Part shown: piece by piece, positions 63,890 to 64,000 of the stretch
How the letters are laid out: the number at the start of each line of letters is the position of its first letter
Position numbering within the stretch: position 1 is the stretch's first letter
Assembly: GCA_040954595.2 (NCBI GenBank)
Contig: CM082585.2
Span: forward strand, 9,796,001 to 9,860,000
Direction: 5' to 3'
DNA length: 64,000 nucleotides
DNA from: Balanoglossus misakiensis
Lineage: Eukaryota > Hemichordata
Notes under the pieces: generated by a model
What the model was told of the DNA's origin: nothing
The model's input: only the letters and a program-made list of their open reading frames with translations
The model's database searches: none
Translations under genes and position numbers: made by a program

Positions 63890-64000
63890 TACGTATCATA
63901 ACGTGTGTGCAGGGCCGGTATATTTCAAACATTCTACCACACCTCCTGTGTAAACCATCTCGACCTCTTTCGACTTCTAGCGCAATCTCGAGAATTGTAA

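Larger units (their letters stand above)
60753..64000. promoter_or_regulatory. Upstream flank of ANOS1, promoter presumably within
   Basis: The transcription start and any non-coding first exon must lie in or beyond this region, but no convincing minus-strand TATA or initiator can be singled out. Parts (for example 60780-60900 and 62780-62880) are richer in CG dinucleotides than the introns. Short frames on both strands show no recognisable protein. Confidence 0.35.

Overview
This window is animal nuclear DNA. It holds spliced minus-strand coding exons with GT-AG introns, about 21 kb of AT-rich satellite DNA, and long introns with short tandem repeats. The one gene I can identify is an invertebrate-looking orthologue of anosmin-1 (ANOS1, formerly KAL1). 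Its gene plan resembles the vertebrate one, but its C-terminus does not: a hydrophobic, GPI-signal-like tail replaces the basic, His-rich vertebrate tail. Together with the general texture of the sequence, this suggests a marine invertebrate (non-vertebrate deuterostome or spiralian). The phylum cannot be fixed from the window alone.

Layout from left to right: 1-1045 is featureless AT-rich flank. 1046-22011 is an unbroken head-to-tail array of about 240 copies of an 87-bp monomer, organised into nested higher-order repeats with periods near 611, 871, 1919 and 7929 bp. 22012-26430 is non-coding DNA that contains the 3' end of the anosmin transcript, plus small tandem repeats and a MITE-like element with inverted ends. 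26431-60752 is the anosmin gene on the minus strand: 13 coding exons, 2127 nt of coding sequence, 708 residues plus stop. All exon phases were checked and join without a frame break. 60753-64000 is the upstream flank, with CpG-containing stretches, simple repeats and an unproven plus-strand TATA-like site.

The predicted protein has, in order, a signal peptide, a ten-cysteine N-terminal region, an eight-cysteine WAP (four-disulfide core) domain, four fibronectin type III domains and a hydrophobic C-terminal tail. The first three exons (42, 19 and 20 codons) are spread over 26 kb by introns of about 8.2 and 18 kb. The other ten coding exons lie within about 6.3 kb. No other protein gene, tRNA or rRNA was recognised. 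The long reading frames inside the satellite are a by-product of a monomer length divisible by three and are not treated as genes.
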